A DNA stretch of 64,000 bases, taken from NCBI GenBank assembly GCA_023053545.1, contig JAKZAN010000007.1, forward strand, positions 3,658,001 through 3,722,000. Direction: 5' to 3'. Source of the stretch: Lepidurus packardi (taxonomy: Eukaryota > Arthropoda > Branchiopoda > Notostraca > Triopsidae). Under the pieces are notes generated by a model, which was not told where the DNA came from, searched no databases, and saw only the letters and a list, made by a program, of their open reading frames with translations. The position numbers and the translations under genes were made by a program. Shown one piece after another: positions 60,201-64,000 of the stretch. Within the stretch, counting starts at the first letter, position 1, and the number at the start of each line of letters is the position of its first letter.

Positions 60201-63200
60201 ACGTGTGCACAACTCAGAACCCTTCTTTTAAAACCGTTAAATCGAATACGATTTAATACCAAAGTATCGCAACAAAATTGGGAGAATTGGGGCCATGCAT
60301 TCCGTGAGCTTTGTCACGCTGCATAGAAATCCCACACGTTTTTCTGACCATACATGGGAAGGATCGGCCTAATCTGCATATCAACTTCACCAAACCAGAT
60401 TCTCCCAACATGTCCTATATATCTCCAAGCTCTTAACACGTCCATCTGTCCTGACCGAAAGAAGCACTTTCTCCATGAGTTTCAATTCCCTTTTTTAAAA
60501 CGCTTAATTTATTTAATTTGTGAATCATTTCTTACCATGATTTTAATCTTAGAATATTTTGTTTTCGTAGGCTGAGGCTGAAGTTGCCGCCTTGAACCGA
60601 CGTATCCAACTCTTGGAGGAAGATCTGGAGCGCAGTGAAGAGCGTTTGGGCACTTGCTCCACCAAGTTGGCCGAAGCCTCCCACTCCGCTGATGAATCCG
60701 AACGGTAAATTAAGTGGAATCAAGCTTTAAATCTATTTTATCCTAAAAAAGAATTAGTAAAACGACCATATGACCTAGACGTCGGAATCTAAGAGAAGGT
60801 TTTTGGCTCGTATACGTACCGATTTTGCATAGGGGATTTCAGTCTACAAAATCAAACCGGTTTATAGTAAAGCGAGTAGGTGAAAGGAAAAAACGAGGTT
60901 CAATAACTTAAAAACCCCCCATAAAAATTCGTTTCTTTTCCGAAGGAAACCTAAGTTTAAAAACAAAGTTTCAGAATAAATTGAAGTGCTCTTTTATGAA
61001 AGCGAAGAACATTTAGAATCGGATTAGTAAGGATGAGACAGGATCACTTCGTGTTGCGTGGAAGAAAAAGCATGCTTGAAACTTAACGCATTTAAAGTTC
61101 AATATCTTACCTTGGATTTAAATTTTGCTCGTAGTTTGAACATTTGCACTCTAATAACTCACGATTGGATGGATTTTTAGCCTAGGAAAAGTAATAATTA
61201 GCTTGTTTAGAGATTAATATGTGTGCGTTGATTGATTTCATATTGTCGTGAAAAACTAACAATTGTGTTTGTCTGTTTTTTCTGTTGTTTCCTTTTATTT
61301 ATTTTTGTACCTTATTATCCGGATGTTCCTGATGACCTTATTTATCCTGGAATTGGCATGTGCATGGCGTTCAGAATACGCAAAGCCCTTGAAAACCGCA
61401 CCAACATGGAAGATGATCGCGTCACGATTTTGGAAGCCCAATTGTCACAAGCCAAGATGATTGCCGAGGAAGCTGACAGGAAATACGAAGAGGTGCGTAG
61501 TTACACAGCCTACAAAAGGTTCAAAATTCTCAGAAAGGAATTTTTATTAGGAATTTCTTTACTTCGAAGACTCAAAATTTTGAGTATAAGCTTATGTTTT
61601 ACATTCTATAGAATCATTGAGGGAGCTCTGGACTTTTACGTATTCCATGGGTGCATTATTCTTAAGACTGCGTTGGTAGTAGGACTCTTCCTCGGCGTAA
61701 CTTTTTTAGAGTCAACGGTTTTCTTTTAGAGTCGACTTTTGATTCTCACGAGGGGAGAAATCAAACTATTTTAATCATGTATTTTGTCCATCAGTATGCG
61801 CAAAGTGTTGGAGAACCGCTCCTTGTCCGATGAAGAGCGTATGGACGCCCTGGAGAATCAGTTGAAGGAAGCGCGGTTTTTGGCTGAGGAAGCTGACCGC
61901 AAATACGACGAGGCGAGTCTTTGCTTCCCCGGGAATGCATAATTACCTTAGTTTTTTTTTCCTAACCAAAAGGTAGTACTTTTGATTTTGTAGGTTCAAC
62001 TAATTTTCTAGGAGCATGACATTACTGCAATAACCAGCTGTGATGTGATTCCCTTCAGCGATGAAAACTCCTCTTTTCGTCTGTTAACACTTACCACCGC
62101 ATGACTGCGAGAAATTTGTTCTCCACCTCCTTTATTATTAATTATTATTTTATTTTTACAAACGTAACAATTCGTTTGGACCGTGGTGGAGTATGTCTAG
62201 CTCGTCTGGTATGACTTTAACCCTCCCCTTTTAGCGAGTTTTCGAAGGGGGGATAATGTGACATGTTAACCATGAGACCCGAAATCTGGGTGATTGATGA
62301 AGGAATTTCCTATGTAGGTGGCCCGTAAGCTGGCCATGGTTGAAGCTGACTTGGAACGCGCAGAAGAGCGTGCCGAGACTGGTGAATCGTAAGCCTTAAT
62401 TCACATTTTATTTTGCAGATTGGTTTTTACGCAAGTTTTGGACTGTAATTGGTTATGAGTGTTAAGTTTGTTTTTTAGTGAAAATAATGTGAATTTTGGG
62501 AATGAAGCCAGAGCTACCCGTTTGTTTAAATATTATTTTTTTTACACCGTATATCGCATGGTGTTGTGTGTTTGTGTGAAAACTGACTCGCATGGTTTTC
62601 GTCTTTGTATTTGGTTTTTTGGTTAACCACAGGTTGCTCGCAAATTGGTGATGCTTGAAAGCGATTTGGAGCGTGCAGAAGAACGTGCTGAGCTTGGCGA
62701 GCAGTAAGTTTGGTTGGGCAATTTGTATAGTTTAAGTTTACACGCTTTCTCTGTGTTGCTACGAATGTGTCACGGTTTGAGCATGATATTCTTCTTGTTA
62801 TTATTATTATTTCTTGAGAATGTTCAGTCCCTAAAGAATTTATATTTTTACAGGAAAATCGTGGAGCTTGAAGAAGAATTGCGTGTCGTAGGCAACAACC
62901 TCAAGTCCCTTGAAGTGTCTGAAGAGAAGGTAAATTTGTCTTTTTACATTGAAAATTTTTCCCAAATAATTACAAAATGAAAATTCTAAAATATTTCGAT
63001 CATTGAAACCAAATCCTTCCTCACCTCATTTACAATCCGTGAAACCTTTGACCGCGTTCACCGTTTGGCTCGTGTTTAGGCCAACCAACGTGAAGAAGCC
63101 TACAAGGAGCAAATTAAAACGCTCACGACCAGGCTCAAGCAGGTACACGTACCGCGGCAAAATCTCTTGTTTGAAAGAGTGCAGCTTGAGTTTCGGCACA

Positions 63201-64000
63201 CTTGCATCCAGATTTTAGTTTAGCCCTCCCTCACAAACACATTTAGAACCCCATCCTTTTTGAACAAACCAACAAGACTTCCCTTGCATTTTGACCGTGC
63301 TGTTTGTAATCGCGTTGATAGATAGCATTGCACGGTTTTACTGTTTTGCGTTTGTCCTTCCTGACATTTATAGGCCACAGCCCGTGAAGAAGCATACGAA
63401 ACTCAAATTAAGTCGTTGACGTCAAGACTTAAGGAGGTAAGCCTATCATTTTTGTTAAAAAAAAAAAGAAAAAACAGGGAGAGAGAGAAATTATTTATAG
63501 CCAACATGAGACAAATGTTTCAGTTTCAGAAGGTAAGCTTTGATTGGCGTGGATAGTTTTTTGCACGTAGTTAAGTAATTTGCATTGCTGCTGAAGCATG
63601 TTGAGCTGTACTTTGTGTTGTTTTAAAATAATTTGGAAAAAAGCCAGAATCTGATAATATTTATCTATTCATAGGCTGAAGCCCGCGCTGAGTTTGCTGA
63701 GCGCTCCGTACAGAAGTTGCAAAAGGAAGTGGACAGACTGGAAGGTACGATTTACGTTTTTTACGAATGTTTTGTTTTTTATTTTATTCCCTCCCCCAAA
63801 AAGAATAGAAGTATCATTTGTAACATTAATTCTTTTGAACAATTGAGACACAAATATTAACGTGATTAGATTAGTTGGATATGAAGTGTGACTAATCTTA
63901 AAATCTCTTGTGTTTGTGTGTGATTTTTTGTTAAATTAACACGCATGGGCCTTGCAGACGACCTATTAGCCGAAAAGGAACGGAACAAGATCCTGCAAGA
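54295..64000 (+). CDS. Tm1: Tropomyosin, long muscle-type isoform, 3' end outside the window
   Basis: Constitutive exons: 54295-54408 (exon 1a, [20 protein letters not shown]), 54492-54617 (exon 2), 60571-60704 (exon 3), 62854-62929 (exon 6), 63675-63744 (exon 8), 63958 onward (exon 9, [13 protein letters not shown]). Between them lie tandem alternative copies of exons 4, 5 and 7. Exon sizes 114, 126, 134, 118, 71, 76, 63 and 70 equal the conserved tropomyosin exon sizes, which fixes the borders. The protein is one continuous heptad coiled coil that lies along actin filaments and gates myosin binding. The start has a good context (CACCATGG). Two further promoters, each with its own first coding exon joining exon 3, lie in the 6-kb intron between exons 2 and 3. 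The carboxy terminus cannot be seen. Confidence 0.95.
56942..57508 (+). CDS. Tm1: Alternative first coding exon of atypical tropomyosin (Tm1-I/C type)
   Basis: 189 codons from the ATG at 56942 (AAAATGG context) to a GTCAGT donor, ending in phase 0. The next usable exon is exon 3 (60571), also phase 0, joining ...NSQLKR to [11 protein letters not shown]. Most of the stretch is low-complexity and rich in Ser, Asn, Arg and Pro ([16 protein letters not shown]), then acidic ([18 protein letters not shown]), then helical ([21 protein letters not shown]). Drosophila Tm1-I/C has the same plan: a disordered head and a short helix spliced to the exon-3 coiled coil; that protein binds kinesin-1 heavy chain in oskar mRNA transport. 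The match is from memory of the family. A C run starts six bases after the exon end. Confidence 0.8.
58931..59089 (+). CDS. Tm1: Alternative first coding exon of short (cytoplasmic) tropomyosin
   Basis: 53 codons from ATG 58931 to a GTGAGT donor, phase 0, joining exon 3. It reads [19 protein letters not shown], then [17 protein letters not shown], and ends [10 protein letters not shown]. The [12 protein letters not shown] and EVVRREE parts match the amino end of short non-muscle tropomyosins in insects. It replaces exons 1a and 2, shortening the rod. A separate promoter should lie just upstream. Confidence 0.9.
61375..61492 (+). CDS. Tm1: Tropomyosin exon 4a (alternative)
   Basis: 118 bases, the conserved exon-4 size: [20 protein letters not shown], then [19 protein letters not shown], with a GTGCGT donor. 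It shares the phase of exon 4b, so only one of the two can be used while keeping the coiled coil in register with normal length. Confidence 0.92.
61795..61912 (+). CDS. Tm1: Tropomyosin exon 4b (alternative, GC donor)
   Basis: 118 bases: [20 protein letters not shown], then [19 protein letters not shown]. The size and the family alignment put the donor at GAG followed by GCGAGT, a GC-AG intron; no GT donor gives 118 bases. GC donors are weak and often belong to alternatively used exons. Confidence 0.9.
62318..62388 (+). CDS. Tm1: Tropomyosin exon 5a (alternative)
   Basis: 71 bases, the conserved size: [20 protein letters not shown], then TGES, ending two bases into a codon before GTAAGC. It differs from exon 5b mainly in LAMVEAD against LVMLESD and in the last four residues. 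Confidence 0.92.
62633..62703 (+). CDS. Tm1: Tropomyosin exon 5b (alternative)
   Basis: 71 bases: [20 protein letters not shown], then LGEQ, before a GTAAGT donor. It has the same phase as exon 5a and follows it by 244 bases. Confidence 0.92.
63080..63142 (+). CDS. Tm1: Tropomyosin exon 7a (alternative)
   Basis: 63 bases, phase 0 at both ends: [20 protein letters not shown], then Q, with a GTACAC donor. Because it is phase 0 it could be skipped or included as well as swapped with 7b, though skipping would shorten the rod by three heptads. Confidence 0.92.
63374..63436 (+). CDS. Tm1: Tropomyosin exon 7b (alternative)
   Basis: 63 bases: [20 protein letters not shown], then E, with a GTAAGC donor, 231 bases after exon 7a. 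Both copies keep the heptad pattern. Confidence 0.92.

Larger units (their letters stand above)
54618..60570 (+). other. Tropomyosin intron between exons 2 and 3
   Basis: A 6-kb intron that carries two alternative first coding exons (56942-57508 and 58931-59089), so the regions before each should hold promoters. The remaining stretches (54.6-56.9, 57.5-58.9 and 59.1-60.5 kb) show no exon or repeat I can support. Confidence 0.6.

Noticed and set aside
1..64000. CRISPR array, bacterial operon or prophage
   Set aside because: All recognisable genes are animal genes with introns; no spaced direct repeats of CRISPR form are present.

Overview
The window is nuclear DNA from an arthropod. All ten recognisable genes have introns with GT-AG (sometimes GC-AG) borders, and the families are typical of arthropods: a futsch-type MAP1, synaptotagmin 4, Mpp10, the elongation factor ELL, a GCNA/SprT-like gene, the piRNA nuclease zucchini, MRG15 and tropomyosin. 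Many introns are only 50-100 bp, a branchiopod crustacean (Daphnia-like) or similar pancrustacean is my best guess, but the sequence does not prove the species. Exon borders below were placed by hand from splice motifs, reading phase and protein family knowledge; no search was run.

Layout. 1-6688 (+): 3' half of futsch, with a long KSPSP repeat region and the MAP1 light-chain end. 9645-15156 (-): complete Syt4. 19788-22738 (+): complete Mpp10. 24828-40292 (+): complete ELL, with long introns full of small DNA transposons. 40293-45710: gene-poor, with a tRNA-like SINE head, a tandem repeat and a long foldback element. 45711-47452 (-): a GCNA-like gene that looks broken, because a solo LTR with a perfect 4-bp target duplication sits inside one coding exon. 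47928-48726 (-): complete zucchini. 48794-49365 (-): an unidentified reading frame just upstream of zucchini. 49852-51407 (+): complete MRG15. 54295-64000 (+): tropomyosin, running off the right edge, with three alternative 5' coding exons and tandem duplicate copies of exons 4, 5 and 7.

How it fits together. There is no operon. The left half holds neuronal genes (cytoskeleton, vesicle traffic) and two housekeeping nuclear genes (U3 processome, Pol II elongation). The right half places two germline genome-defence families (GCNA and zucchini) beside a chromatin reader (MRG15). The most notable points are the homologue of the atypical Drosophila Tm1-I/C amino-terminal exon, the LTR-disrupted GCNA gene, and the unknown cistron fused or nearly fused to zucchini.
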